Below, piece by piece: positions 1 through 7,711 of a DNA stretch of 64,000 nucleotides (its first letter is position 1; each line of letters starts with the position of its first letter). The stretch lies in contig NZ_JBAJHU010000004.1 of NCBI RefSeq assembly GCF_036867415.1, positions 124,001 to 188,000 of the forward strand, read 5' to 3'. The notes under the pieces are model-generated. The model was not told where the DNA came from. It saw only the letters and a program-made list of their open reading frames with translations, and made no database searches. This DNA comes from Rossellomorea sp036867415 (GTDB lineage: Bacteria > Bacillota > Bacilli > Bacillales > Bacillaceae_B). Both the position numbers and the translations under genes were made by a program.

Positions 1-95
1 GACATGATAAGTTATCAAGCTATTTTTCTCATTCAAACGATCCAGGATTCATTACCATGCCAGAAAGAACCTGAAGGCAGTGTAACGTGTCTGGG

Positions 96-144
96 ATAAA
101 AAAGGGATACTCCCACAGTGTTCCAATCTGTGTCAGTATCCCTT
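96..144 (-). terminator. Rho-independent terminator left of the element
   Basis: A 10-bp perfect stem (AAGGGATACT at 102-111 with AGTATCCCTT at 135-144) is followed on the minus strand by a run of six T. It lies just outside the left attachment repeat, so in the uninterrupted chromosome it would have been the terminator of the minus-strand tRNA-Arg. Integration has moved it about 17.7 kb from that tRNA. Confidence 0.75.
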
Positions 145-172
145 ATCTGTCAAAAATCCTGTTATATCAAGA

Positions 173-222
173 TATGTATGTAATGGTAATGGCGTCCCAG
201 GAGAGATTCGAACTCCCGACCG
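173..222. repeat. attL: left copy of the tRNA-Arg 3' end
   Basis: This 50-bp copy matches 17899-17948 except G201 versus A17927. It carries the CCA end, the 3' acceptor strand and part of the T arm, but not the rest of the tRNA. The differing base falls in the T stem: the left copy would give G-C where the intact tRNA has G-U, so the left copy is probably the original host end and the intact tRNA carries the element-supplied end. Confidence 0.85.
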
Positions 223-257
223 GTCATAAGAGACGTTATATTAAGCGCTTGTTAATA

Positions 258-297
258 CGCAAGCTGATACGGTCATTGAAACGAACAACTGACCGTT
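258..297. promoter_or_regulatory. Candidate left integrase arm sites
   Basis: The ten-mer CGCAAGCTGA at 258-267 recurs at 17827-17836 near the opposite end. It is followed by GGTCATTGAA and then CTGACCGTTTGAA, resembling the TGACCGATTCA repeats of the right end. Repeats shared by both ends of an element and lying inside the att sites are typical of arm-type recombinase sites. No binding data are implied. Confidence 0.35.
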
Positions 298-458
298 TGA
301 ACTAATTCTATCATTATTATATACGCTCGGTCAATACGTTTATTTTGCGATTAGTAAGGTAGTTATACGGAATCGTAAAGTTAATTGCGTTGTAGGGCGT
401 TTCTCAAGCAGGAAATAATCGGAAATAAGGCGAATAGGTAATGGAAGGAGTTGATAAA

Positions 459-668
459 ATGGAAAGGTTTGCGATTTTAATGGTGCCGGCGCAAGATATT
501 CACGATCCTGACGTTGCCGTCACCGTACGGGAATTAAAGAACGGGGGATATGAGGCGGAGAGTAATCTCGAGGTTAAGCAGTACGATGCCTGCCCGGTAA
601 CTGCGGCATTCTCTGCGTACATATTTTCGAAAGAGGAGTATAAAAAGAAAAGGCCCAACGGCGATTAA
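459..668 (+). CDS. Hypothetical small protein (69 aa)
   Basis: A small plus-strand gene near the left end of the element, convergent with the Ntn hydrolase gene. GGAAGGAG (442-449) lies nine bases before ATG 459, so this start is preferred to ATG 441. The product is acidic in the middle and ends in a lysine-rich tail (EEYKKKRPNGD). The start ERFAILMVPAQDIHDPDV suggests a beta-strand, but I recognise no family. Its function is unknown. Confidence 0.6.
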   Translation: MERFAILMVPAQDIHDPDVAVTVRELKNGGYEAESNLEVKQYDACPVTAAFSAYIFSKEEYKKKRPNGD

Positions 669-678
669 CCGAAGGGCT
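652..678. terminator. Bidirectional terminator between convergent genes
   Basis: GCCC-AA-CGG pairs with CCG-AA-GGGC (653-656/674-677 plus the inner three pairs). On the minus strand the T-rich tract TTTTCTTTTT follows. It overlaps the end of the 69-aa gene and faces the Ntn hydrolase gene. Confidence 0.55.
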
Positions 679-686
679 AGCTTTAA

Positions 687-1496
687 TTACTCTTTAGTCG
701 CTTTTTGTTCTGCATGTTTCGCAAGTATTATATCGTGTACTGGTGCAGATTCAGCTTCTTCGGTAATATGCTTTATTTCTCCGCCGTCGTTAATCAGAAT
801 GTGATAAACAAAGTCGGTCGACACTTCGCCGGGATTACTGAAAGAAGCGATCCCGTGAGTCATCCACATTTGTTTGCGGATTGTTTCGTAGGTAAGATTG
901 TATTCCTCCTGCGCTGTTAATCCTTCATACCGCGACTCATCGTAGAGCTCCGGTAAATCGAGCAGCGATTGGCCTACGTCTTCAAAATAACCGCTTCCAG
1001 GCGTTAGCATGTGATGTTGATAGTGGCCCGGCTCATTTTTGAACTCGTTTACCTCTTCGCCTTTACCTGCCGTGAAGATAACGAATCCTGTTTCTCCGCC
1101 ATGATAGAAGCCGTTTAAAAATACTGCCACGGAATCCTGCGAATCGAGGAGGCTAGTGCCGGTTTCACTCGTTTCTCTTTCACGAATGCGGGTATCTGCA
1201 ATCAGCTTCGCAAGGGCATCTTTGCATTCCGCAAGGTCATAGCCGACATTTACGTAAAACATCAATTCCGAGACGATCCTATCAGATAAATCAGAATCTC
1301 CAGCAGTCCCGACCAACACCTTTTCGCTTAGCTTATACGATTTAATATCCCTGACGCCTGGCAACGGGGTAGGCTCACCGAGCTTTTCCCATTCACCTGT
1401 TTCGTGATTAAACATCCTAAATGCGCGACACCTTGCCGTATCTGACGTCATGATCGCGAACATGCTTCCGATATTCGTGCCTAATACTAAGGTCAT
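687..1496 (-). CDS. Proteasome-beta/HslV-like Ntn hydrolase (269 aa)
   Basis: The N-terminus reads MTLVLGTNIGSMFAIMTSD. Thr2 would become the N-terminal nucleophile after Met removal, and the SDTAR motif around Asp19 matches the ADSRAT-type strand of proteasome beta subunits and HslV. Then come Lys52/Lys55 in IKSYKLSEK and the GTAG turn at 63-66, as in the K33 and G47 regions of that family. About 18 extra residues sit between the Asp motif and the Lys. Substrate and partner are unknown. The gene overlaps the tape-measure gene by four bases (ATGA), so the two are translationally coupled. The family call rests on motif layout only. Confidence 0.6.
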   Translation of the reverse strand: MTLVLGTNIGSMFAIMTSDTARCRAFRMFNHETGEWEKLGEPTPLPGVRDIKSYKLSEKVLVGTAGDSDLSDRIVSELMFYVNVGYDLAECKDALAKLIADTRIRERETSETGTSLLDSQDSVAVFLNGFYHGGETGFVIFTAGKGEEVNEFKNEPGHYQHHMLTPGSGYFEDVGQSLLDLPELYDESRYEGLTAQEEYNLTYETIRKQMWMTHGIASFSNPGEVSTDFVYHILINDGGEIKHITEEAESAPVHDIILAKHAEQKATKE

Positions 1497-3973
1497 TCGA
1501 AATCTCCTCCTTTGAGCATCAACATAATTTCCAGCGACTCTTTTGCTCGTTGTTTAGCTTGTTCGCTATTGTTACCGTACGACCTAGCACCTCCAATTTC
1601 CTCGATGAATACTCGCTTTCTGATGTCTGCGCCTAGTTTACTGTTCAACGTGTCCGCATTACCTATGATTTCGGCAATTTTACTTCGAACCCCTTCAAGT
1701 TTACTAATCTTGGCGTCGATTTCCTTTTTGGCATTACGGTATTCTTCCGTATTACGAGAGGCAGCGTCTTTAATTCCGTCCATTTCCGCCTTTTGCTTGT
1801 AAAGGTTTGTTAATTCGTTCTCGAGCGTTTGCATTTCCGTTCCTCGTTTTGCGTTAATACCGCTTTGCTTGAGCTCAATTTCAACCATGCGCTGCTTTAC
1901 TGCGTCTAGTTTGCCGATTTCTTGCTGAATTTTATCCAATTCTTTCGACCGTTCGAGCACAGTACCAGCGACTTCTGCCTTCTGATCGCGGATTTTTTGT
2001 AATTTGAGGTTCTCCACGCTCAAGTTAAACGTAAGTTGCTGGGCTTCCGCCTCATTCTTATCTTTCTTCGCTTGTTTCAAGTCTTCTTCAATGCCGCCGA
2101 TCGTAGTTAGCTGATCCGCTTCTTGTTTATCAAGGTCGATCATCTTTCGTTTCTCATCGTTAATTTCGCTTACGATTCTTTTTTCGTCCTGCAGTAAACC
2201 TTTCATATTCGCTTCGAGCTTCGTCTTTTTCGCTTCAAGTTCCAGGCGAATCATTTCTATCTGCTGATTGTTGAATTCTTTCGCAGCACTTGTATTTTCT
2301 AGCAGGATATTGCCTTGTGCACTGAGCACAGTATTCGACTCCGGGACAGCCTCGATAATTTCGCCATTAAGTTTTACAAGGCGGTCCAACTCCTCGTTCG
2401 AAAGCCCGGATCTCTCGTAAAGGTATTCTTGTTCTTTTCCAAGTCGGTTGATAGTTTCTGGGTTAGCCGTTTTAGTGAGTTCCGAATTTATATCAACGAA
2501 GCGCGCTAACTCATCGCTGGATAATTTCGACTTTGCTTTAAGGGTGTCATACTCGGCAATATTTCCTTGTAGCGTTAAACGACTCTTCTCCATTTCGTCC
2601 ACGCCTTCAAGCGTCACTTTGTTAAAATCGCTTTGTCCGACCTTAGCTGCTGCCAACGCACCGCCGAGAACGGCTAAGGATACGACTGCTAGCCCTATCG
2701 GTCCAGTACCCATTGCTAGGCCACGTAATGCGATTCCGAGCTTTCCAACCGCCGAAATGACGAGTGCTATCGAAACGGAAGTTCCGGCAAACGCAAGGCC
2801 TGCTTTCATGACAGTTGCGTCAATGTCTGCCAACGCTCGCACAATATCCGTACTTTCACGAACGATTTGCGTGAACAATTCGAGGAAGTTTCCGCCCACT
2901 TCAATTCCGAGGGATTCCAAGCTCGATTGTAGTTCGGTCACAGCGCCGTTAAATGTGTCCATTTTCGTTGCAGCCACGTCCGCTGCCGTTACTTTAGACA
3001 TCGCATCCCACATTGTATTTAAGCCCTCTGCGCCCTCACGGTATAGTATATTTCCGGCACGTACAGCGTCGGAACCAAAAATTGTCTCTAAGGCAAAGGC
3101 GCGTTGCTGATCCGTCATGTCTTTCAGCGACGTCTGCAGAAGTTCTGCAATTTGATCCATGCTTTTGATTTCGCCGTTCAAGTCATAGAAGTTATTCGCA
3201 CCTTCTTCTGTCATCAAGCCTAGCTCTTTAAATAAGGAAATTTGCTCCTTCGTTCGCGGCTGCAAATTCTGAAGCATCGTCTTCAAAGAAGTTCCCGCAT
3301 CCGATCCTTTGAGCCCATTCTGCGCGAAGGCAGCTAAGGCAATCGAAACGTCACGGAATTCTAAGCCCGCGCCTGCTGCTACCGCCGAAACCTGCGACAA
3401 TCCGAATTGCATTTCCGAGACGTCTGTCGCTGAGGCGTTTGCTGCTCCGGCTAGAATGTTCGCTGCGTCTGCAACTGAGAGGTTGTCGTCTTTGAAAGAG
3501 TTAAGCGCCACCGAGGCGATTTCCGCTGCTTTTGCAAGGTCGAGGTTTCCCGCAACTGCCAGGTCTAGCGAGTCTTTAAGCCCGCCTCCGATAACCTGCT
3601 CCATTGTAAGGCCGGCTTTTATTAACTCTTCCGCGGCAGTGAGAACTTGGGTGCTGGAAAAACTCGTTGATTTCCCGAGCTCCTTTGCAACCTCTGCTAA
3701 TTCAGCCATTTGTGACGCTGAACTGCCAGAAACTGCCTCGACATCCTTTAATTTTTGCTGAAAATCGGCTGCAACTTTAGTCGCGCTACCGATTCCAATT
3801 GCCAATGCCGCACCGGCAGCCGCCGAAGCACGTCCTATTGTTCCGAGGTCTTTGCTCGTTTGCTTTGCGCTCGTGCTCAGCCCCTTCATATCGCCCTTTG
3901 CTTTTGCTGACGACCTACTCCACGAATCCATATTTAAAGTTAATTTTGCACGTATCTCGCCGACATTGCTCAT
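1493..3973 (-). CDS. Phage tail tape-measure protein, TP901 type (826 aa)
   Basis: Residues about 55-400 show the TP901 tape-measure core: FQQKLKDVEAVSG, LGKSTSFSSTQVLTAAEELIKAG, LAAFAQNGLKGSDAGTSL and ETIFGSDAVRAG. Hydrophobic segments follow at about 390-440, then a long charged coiled coil to residue ~800. In tailed phages this protein sets tail length and passes into the host envelope. At 826 aa it would suit a short to medium tail. It is the only recognisable virion gene in the element, flanked upstream by small genes where tail chaperones would normally lie and downstream by the Ntn hydrolase. Confidence 0.9.
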   Translation of the reverse strand: MSNVGEIRAKLTLNMDSWSRSSAKAKGDMKGLSTSAKQTSKDLGTIGRASAAAGAALAIGIGSATKVAADFQQKLKDVEAVSGSSASQMAELAEVAKELGKSTSFSSTQVLTAAEELIKAGLTMEQVIGGGLKDSLDLAVAGNLDLAKAAEIASVALNSFKDDNLSVADAANILAGAANASATDVSEMQFGLSQVSAVAAGAGLEFRDVSIALAAFAQNGLKGSDAGTSLKTMLQNLQPRTKEQISLFKELGLMTEEGANNFYDLNGEIKSMDQIAELLQTSLKDMTDQQRAFALETIFGSDAVRAGNILYREGAEGLNTMWDAMSKVTAADVAATKMDTFNGAVTELQSSLESLGIEVGGNFLELFTQIVRESTDIVRALADIDATVMKAGLAFAGTSVSIALVISAVGKLGIALRGLAMGTGPIGLAVVSLAVLGGALAAAKVGQSDFNKVTLEGVDEMEKSRLTLQGNIAEYDTLKAKSKLSSDELARFVDINSELTKTANPETINRLGKEQEYLYERSGLSNEELDRLVKLNGEIIEAVPESNTVLSAQGNILLENTSAAKEFNNQQIEMIRLELEAKKTKLEANMKGLLQDEKRIVSEINDEKRKMIDLDKQEADQLTTIGGIEEDLKQAKKDKNEAEAQQLTFNLSVENLKLQKIRDQKAEVAGTVLERSKELDKIQQEIGKLDAVKQRMVEIELKQSGINAKRGTEMQTLENELTNLYKQKAEMDGIKDAASRNTEEYRNAKKEIDAKISKLEGVRSKIAEIIGNADTLNSKLGADIRKRVFIEEIGGARSYGNNSEQAKQRAKESLEIMLMLKGGDFE

Positions 3974-4176
3974 TCGGATTCACCTGCCATTGTAAATAGA
4001 TACAGGATTTCGTCCGGCGATAAGGTAGAAATTAATTCGAACGCCTCGCCGATCCGCTCTAATTGTTCCGGCGAAAAAGCTAAATCCCCGACTAACGCTC
4101 GATCATATGCCCCAAGTACCGTTCCTACTGCTACTGCCAATTTATCCGCTTCTTCTTGTGTAAAATATTCTGCCAT
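3970..4176 (-). CDS. Hypothetical protein upstream of the tape measure (68 aa)
   Basis: Small acidic helical protein whose stop overlaps the tape-measure start by four bases. ATG 4176 has GAAGGGG nine bases upstream; the earlier ATG at 4185 abuts the ribosome site and is less likely. Position before the tape measure is where phages encode tail assembly chaperones, but I see no sequence motif or slippery site that proves this role. Confidence 0.6.
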   Translation of the reverse strand: MAEYFTQEEADKLAVAVGTVLGAYDRALVGDLAFSPEQLERIGEAFELISTLSPDEILYLFTMAGESE

Positions 4177-4204
4177 TCCGTTCATCCCCTTCGGTTAATT
4201 TCAA

Positions 4205-4229
4205 TAAAAAAGCCGCCCCGAAGGGCAGC
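4205..4229 (-). terminator. UUCG-loop terminator
   Basis: On the minus strand GCTGCCC-TTCG-GGGCGGC is followed by seven T. It lies between the 83-aa and 68-aa genes, so expression of the tape-measure genes would depend on readthrough, antitermination or a nearby promoter. Confidence 0.75.
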
Positions 4230-4238
4230 CCGTTTTAC

Positions 4239-4490
4239 TTATGCGCTAAATGCGTCGATATAAAGTTGTTTTAGCTTTCCGTACTTTTTAACGTTGTCGA
4301 CCTGGCCTGCATCAACATCCTTGACCGGCTGAGCACTCGCTTTTACAAACGCGGCCTGCAAATCGTCTGCAGTTACTCGATATTCGCTGACGTCTACCCC
4401 GCTTAAATCAGCGCCTTCTAGTTGACTAGCGAACTGTTCGTCTCCATTAATTACAACTTTTCCGTTTTCTAGTTTTACGATATTTAACAT
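4239..4490 (-). CDS. Hypothetical phage-type small protein (83 aa)
   Basis: Start MLNIVKLENGKVVINGDEQF is chosen because GAAGGGA lies nine bases before ATG 4490; ATG 4499 is immediately next to that site. An N-terminal beta-rich part (VKLENGKVVI) is followed by a helical C-terminus ending KKYGKLKQLYIDAFSA. It could be a tail or head accessory protein from its position, but no family is recognised. Confidence 0.6.
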   Translation of the reverse strand: MLNIVKLENGKVVINGDEQFASQLEGADLSGVDVSEYRVTADDLQAAFVKASAQPVKDVDAGQVDNVKKYGKLKQLYIDAFSA

Positions 4491-4590
4491 TAAAACCATT
4501 CCCTTCGTTAATTTTAATAAGCGCCCAGGCGAAGGACGCTAAATGTAGGAGGACTAGTGCTCCGGACCGGTCGTCTAAGTCGGCCATCAT
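4447..4590 (-). CDS. Possible overlapping small ORF (47 aa)
   Basis: The frame opens MMADLDDRSGALVLLHLASF and ends in a basic tail (KYRKTRKRK), overlapping the start of the 83-aa gene. There is no good ribosome site before it. It fills an otherwise empty gap after the 255-aa gene. It may be chance. Confidence 0.2.
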   Translation of the reverse strand: MMADLDDRSGALVLLHLASFAWALIKINEGNGFNVKYRKTRKRKSCN

Positions 4591-4606
4591 CGCAAGATAT
4601 TTAGTT

Positions 4607-5374
4607 TTATAGCTTCGCTTCTTCTTCGAGCAGGATTTCATCCGTAGTTTTCAAATCTGATTGCGGCTTATCTTCTTCTTTGTATAGCTCGAAATACTCT
4701 TCGCTTCTATTAAGGAACATTTTCGCAGCGTCTCCTAAGTCACCACCCGCCCTTTCCTCGACTAATTGGTCAAAGAATTTAGATCGTGCCATACTATCGG
4801 CGAAGTCTGCTAGGTTTTGCGCCTCAACAGTTTCCGGATTCTGGGCTCGGCTCTTGACGTCTTCAAACAGCTTCGAAATTTCCGGCTTACTACTGTCATT
4901 AAGAATCGGCTGAATAATTTCGGCGAATTGATCCTTTACTTGGGCTGCCAACGCCTGGTCCTCAACCGAGCGTACGAAGTCTTTCAATAACTGCGTCCCT
5001 CGTTGCGGATTAGTCAGCATGAGCTCCGTCTTGAACTCACGAAGGCGCTTATCGAATCGTTCCTGCACTTCCGCGTCTACTTTAGGCGCTTTATTATGAA
5101 TCAAGTCCTCTGCGTCTTTCTTAGCTTGTTTGAGTAGATCCCGGTATTGAGAATGTTGCGAACGAGCTAATTGGAGCAACTTAGTTGTTTGTTTTTTCTG
5201 AAGCGCCTCAATGAGCTTTACTTTGCCGGACGCCGTATAATCGCGGTTTGCACTTATGTCCGAACGTTTTGCACGGAATTCTTCTTGAAAGCTGCGATAA
5301 AGGCCGGTTGATCCGTTCTTTAATTCGTGAGCCTTATTAGTCAATTCGCGAATTTGTTCGATAGATTTTTTCAT
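4607..5374 (-). CDS. Phage-type helical protein, function unknown (255 aa)
   Basis: ATG 5374 follows AAGGAGGAAGTTTAAT and is the clear start. The protein is almost wholly charged helix (SIEQIRELTNKAHELKNG at the start, LKTTDEILLEEEAKL at the end), with coiled-coil character as in scaffold or minor structural proteins. Its ribosome site overlaps the stop of the preceding 71-aa gene. Role in assembly is inferred from position and composition only. Confidence 0.65.
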   Translation of the reverse strand: MKKSIEQIRELTNKAHELKNGSTGLYRSFQEEFRAKRSDISANRDYTASGKVKLIEALQKKQTTKLLQLARSQHSQYRDLLKQAKKDAEDLIHNKAPKVDAEVQERFDKRLREFKTELMLTNPQRGTQLLKDFVRSVEDQALAAQVKDQFAEIIQPILNDSSKPEISKLFEDVKSRAQNPETVEAQNLADFADSMARSKFFDQLVEERAGGDLGDAAKMFLNRSEEYFELYKEEDKPQSDLKTTDEILLEEEAKL

Positions 5375-5375
5375 A

Positions 5376-5591
5376 TTAAACTTCCTCCTTAGATTCTTTA
5401 ATTTCGTTTTTAGTTTTCTCAAGCTCGTATCTGGCGATATACAATTCATTCTGTACTTTATCCTTTAGCACACTGAAATAGTTAGCATACACTTGCTCCT
5501 GTTTCTCAACGCCAACTAGCTTACTTTCTATTTTCGCGACCTCAGTTTCCATATAATCCAAATGTTCTAGCGAGCTTTCTAGTTTCTTCAT
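5376..5591 (-). CDS. Coiled-coil small protein (71 aa)
   Basis: Highly charged heptad-like sequence (LEHLDYMETEVAKIESKL, then ELEKTKNEIKESKEEV). It sits two bases after the end of the 135-aa gene in the same minus-strand operon, with GGAGG upstream of ATG 5591. No known family recognised. Confidence 0.6.
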   Translation of the reverse strand: MKKLESSLEHLDYMETEVAKIESKLVGVEKQEQVYANYFSVLKDKVQNELYIARYELEKTKNEIKESKEEV

Positions 5592-5592
5592 A

Positions 5593-6000
5593 TTAAACCT
5601 CCTTCAATTTTTCGATTATTGATGTTTTTCTTTTAGCCGCATCAAACTGCAGCAATTTCGTATGTCTCTTCACGTTCTTAACACGCCTAAAGCTTAATTT
5701 TCTACCGTCTGCATACAGTCCGGCTTTACGTTCCTGCTCTTTGTATTGCCCTAAATACGGCGAATTTGAAGTGAAGGAAATCAACTTGTCTGACTCCGGT
5801 ACATATTGAAACACCAGCGAATAGATGTAGTGCAACGTCTGTCTTTTCGAAGGGTAATCCGATTTATCAAGATAGAGCGACATGATTGTGTAAGGTATTC
5901 CGTTCTTTATTAGCTCTACGCCACAAGCAATTGCAGTCGTGTCGTCTAACAGCGATATGCTCACGTCAGTTATGTCTTTATTGAAGATCTTATCGGTCAT
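5593..6000 (-). CDS. Hypothetical protein (135 aa)
   Basis: Mixed alpha/beta protein beginning MTDKIFNKDITDVSISLLDD, with a very basic second half (RKLSFRRVKNVKRHTK, AAKRKTSIIEKL) that might bind nucleic acid. It overlaps the end of the preceding 55-aa gene by 11 bases. No family recognised. Confidence 0.6.
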   Translation of the reverse strand: MTDKIFNKDITDVSISLLDDTTAIACGVELIKNGIPYTIMSLYLDKSDYPSKRQTLHYIYSLVFQYVPESDKLISFTSNSPYLGQYKEQERKAGLYADGRKLSFRRVKNVKRHTKLLQFDAAKRKTSIIEKLKEV

Positions 6001-6157
6001 TCACATTCCCCTTATCCTTCTCGAGTCTAGCGAAAACTGCTGCCGTCCAATCTCTACTGTCTGATTTTCTCGCGTTCTGCTTTTTCTTCTTGAGTTTTCG
6101 CTGGTTCCATTGCGTCATGTTGCCGAACCTGACGTCTCCTGCGTTTCTACGGCCCAT
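5990..6157 (-). CDS. Basic microprotein (55 aa)
   Basis: ATG 6157 shares a base with the stop of the upstream gene (TAATG), a standard reinitiation arrangement. The product begins MGRRNAGDVRFGNMTQW, continues with a run of lysines (KLKKKKQNARK) and ends VFARLEKDKGNVNDR. Its tight coupling on both sides supports a real gene. Function unknown. Confidence 0.5.
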   Translation of the reverse strand: MGRRNAGDVRFGNMTQWNQRKLKKKKQNARKSDSRDWTAAVFARLEKDKGNVNDR

Positions 6158-6354
6158 TACCTTGTACCTCGCTTTCGGTTGTTCGTTGCCTTACGGTCGG
6201 CTACCATGCGGGGCAGTAATTTATCGATCTGGCTATTCGATAAGTAGCATCCGAACAGATACACGCTTTTCTGTCCGTCCTCGTCCACCGTAACCTCAAT
6301 CGGCTTTCGGCCGTTTCGTTTAATTTCAAAAGAATACATCGGTAGTCCGCTCAT
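6157..6354 (-). CDS. Hypothetical small protein (65 aa)
   Basis: GGAGGAGGAAAAACG precedes ATG 6354. Contains EIKRNGRKPIEVTVDEDGQK and a basic C-terminus (ADRKATNNRKRGTR). It overlaps the upstream 45-aa gene by four bases (ATGA) and the downstream 55-aa gene through TAATG. No family recognised. Confidence 0.6.
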   Translation of the reverse strand: MSGLPMYSFEIKRNGRKPIEVTVDEDGQKSVYLFGCYLSNSQIDKLLPRMVADRKATNNRKRGTR

Positions 6355-6488
6355 CGTTTTTCCTCCTCCAACGTAAATAAGCCCGCTATCAGCCGGCCGT
6401 CTTTGATTACTTCTGCGATTAATTTGTATTTGCTATCGGCCAGCAGGGTTTCGATTGCACCTCGCCGGTCGGTGTAGATGTTCTTCAC
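6351..6488 (-). CDS. Hypothetical microprotein, GTG start (45 aa)
   Basis: GTG 6488 overlaps the stop of the HNH nuclease gene (GTGA), and its own TGA overlaps the next ATG. The product begins VKNIYTDRRGAIETLLADSK and ends LFTLEEEKR. Chain-like overlaps on both sides are the main evidence that it is translated. Confidence 0.5.
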   Translation of the reverse strand: MKNIYTDRRGAIETLLADSKYKLIAEVIKDGRLIAGLFTLEEEKR

Positions 6489-7039
6489 GTTATTTCATTC
6501 CGCATCTTTTCCATTTCATGAATCGCATGTTGGTTCGTCATCTGCCAGACTAATTCCTCAATCGGCTGCTTCGATTGAAACGCAAGATAATGAGCAAGCG
6601 TCGCAAAGTGTTCGTCCTTGAATCGATCGTCATTGAAGAAATGGCTGACAACCGGCAAGTCACGTTTTCGCCCGTTGCAACTAGGACATGCGATGACAAG
6701 ATTCGAAATGTGGTGACGTCCTCCGGCTCGGCGAGGAATTACGTGTTCTAAGTGGAAAGCACGGCCGTCCGGCGACTCTTTGGCGTTACAATAAATACAG
6801 GTTCCAGAAAAAGTATCGAATAGCACTTTAACTTCCTCGAGCGTGACCTCGACCTCTTCTCCGGCTTCTTTGGCGCGTTGGCAAAGTTTATAATAGGCGT
6901 AATTGGCTTTGTCGCGAGACTTACTTTTGCAGACGTAGCATCGACTTGTTCTGCCGCCTTTCACACGCTTATCAAGCTCAAATTCGCTGATTGACTTGGA
7001 CTCGTTGCAGAGGCGACATGTACGCTTTTCCTTAGACAT
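6485..7039 (-). CDS. HNH endonuclease with zinc ribbon (184 aa)
   Basis: The HNH motif is clear: CIYCNAKES, then HLEHVIPRRAGG, then HHISNLVIACPSCNGRKRDL, with two CxxC pairs holding a structural zinc. A second cysteine cluster at the N-terminus (CRLC...CYVC) resembles a zinc ribbon. ATG 7039 overlaps the stop of the 33-aa gene (TAATG), so the longer in-frame extension upstream is rejected. Such HNH proteins occur as phage packaging partners or homing nucleases. With no terminase here, its role is open. Confidence 0.85.
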   Translation of the reverse strand: MSKEKRTCRLCNESKSISEFELDKRVKGGRTSRCYVCKSKSRDKANYAYYKLCQRAKEAGEEVEVTLEEVKVLFDTFSGTCIYCNAKESPDGRAFHLEHVIPRRAGGRHHISNLVIACPSCNGRKRDLPVVSHFFNDDRFKDEHFATLAHYLAFQSKQPIEELVWQMTNQHAIHEMEKMRNEIT

Positions 7040-7140
7040 TAGCGCACGCTCCCTTTGATTCCGTTTATTTCGTCCAGTTTCTCGCTTATACCCTTCAAGT
7101 CGGTTGCCAGTTCTCTTAATTCTTTTAATAATTGCTCCAT
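7039..7140 (-). CDS. Coiled-coil microprotein (33 aa)
   Basis: Reads MEQLLKELRELATDLKGISE and continues with an amphipathic helix (KLDEINGIKGSVR). GGGGGA lies about ten bases upstream and its stop is fused to the HNH start (TAATG). The regular leucine/isoleucine spacing is what a short coiled coil shows, and makes this frame more credible than the overlapping upstream extension of the HNH frame. Confidence 0.55.
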   Translation of the reverse strand: MEQLLKELRELATDLKGISEKLDEINGIKGSVR

Positions 7141-7162
7141 CCTTCATCATTCCCCCATCGTT

Positions 7163-7303
7163 TTATTTAAGGTTTAATTCTTTTTCAATCGTCTTCATCA
7201 CGTCGCTTATTTCCTTATTGCAAAAGTAGTCCGTATGCTTCAAGTGGCTGAGCGCCTGCAAGTAGTTAATCAGCAGTTGCGTTCTGTTATACTCATTCAT
7301 CAT
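7163..7303 (-). CDS. Hypothetical microprotein (46 aa)
   Basis: Starts MMNEYNRTQLLINYLQALSH after a GGAGGATGA ribosome site (ATG 7303 or 7300) and ends VMKTIEKELNLK. Helical, no membrane segment. Lies in line with the neighbouring minus-strand genes. No family recognised. Confidence 0.5.
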   Translation of the reverse strand: MMNEYNRTQLLINYLQALSHLKHTDYFCNKEISDVMKTIEKELNLK

Positions 7304-7334
7304 TCATCCTCCTTCTGTTTTTATGTAGCGCCCT

Positions 7335-7664
7335 TTAACGGGTGCCTTGAATTTCATGCAGCGCTTGCAATATGACGTGGCGTATATATTTCTTTTGTAG
7401 CCCTGCGTCTGTTGTCGGCGAATGTGCTACGCAAAATTCCGTGGCCAAACGCTCGGTCAGCTTATAAACTTTCTCCGTCGACAACTTCGCCAGGGTTTGC
7501 CGGTTTACTTGTTCCAGCGTCTCCTCATAAGCGAGTGTGAGCAAAGAGAATTGGACCAGAGTTAATTCCGTGTGCGGGATTGCGTATGTGAATGTCCGTT
7601 TTCCTAACCAGTCGACGGTGTATTCGGATTGCTCGTCGTTGAGATACGTGATTTTTACGCCCAT
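7335..7664 (-). CDS. Hypothetical protein (109 aa)
   Basis: ATG 7664 follows AAGGAGGGATCAAAAA. The N-terminus MGVKITYLNDEQSEYTVDWL looks like a small beta domain, the rest is helical (LTLAYEETLEQVNRQTLAKL). It is separated by about 50 bases from the upstream Xre gene. No known family recognised. Confidence 0.6.
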   Translation of the reverse strand: MGVKITYLNDEQSEYTVDWLGKRTFTYAIPHTELTLVQFSLLTLAYEETLEQVNRQTLAKLSTEKVYKLTERLATEFCVAHSPTTDAGLQKKYIRHVILQALHEIQGTR

Positions 7665-7711
7665 TTTTTGATCCCTCCTTGACAAAACGTAATTTTTAAC
7701 GTAAATTATAA

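Noticed and set aside
7039..7150. Longer start of the HNH nuclease at 7150
   Set aside because: The added residues overlap a 33-aa coiled-coil frame whose stop is fused to ATG 7039 (TAATG), and the family part begins after 7039.
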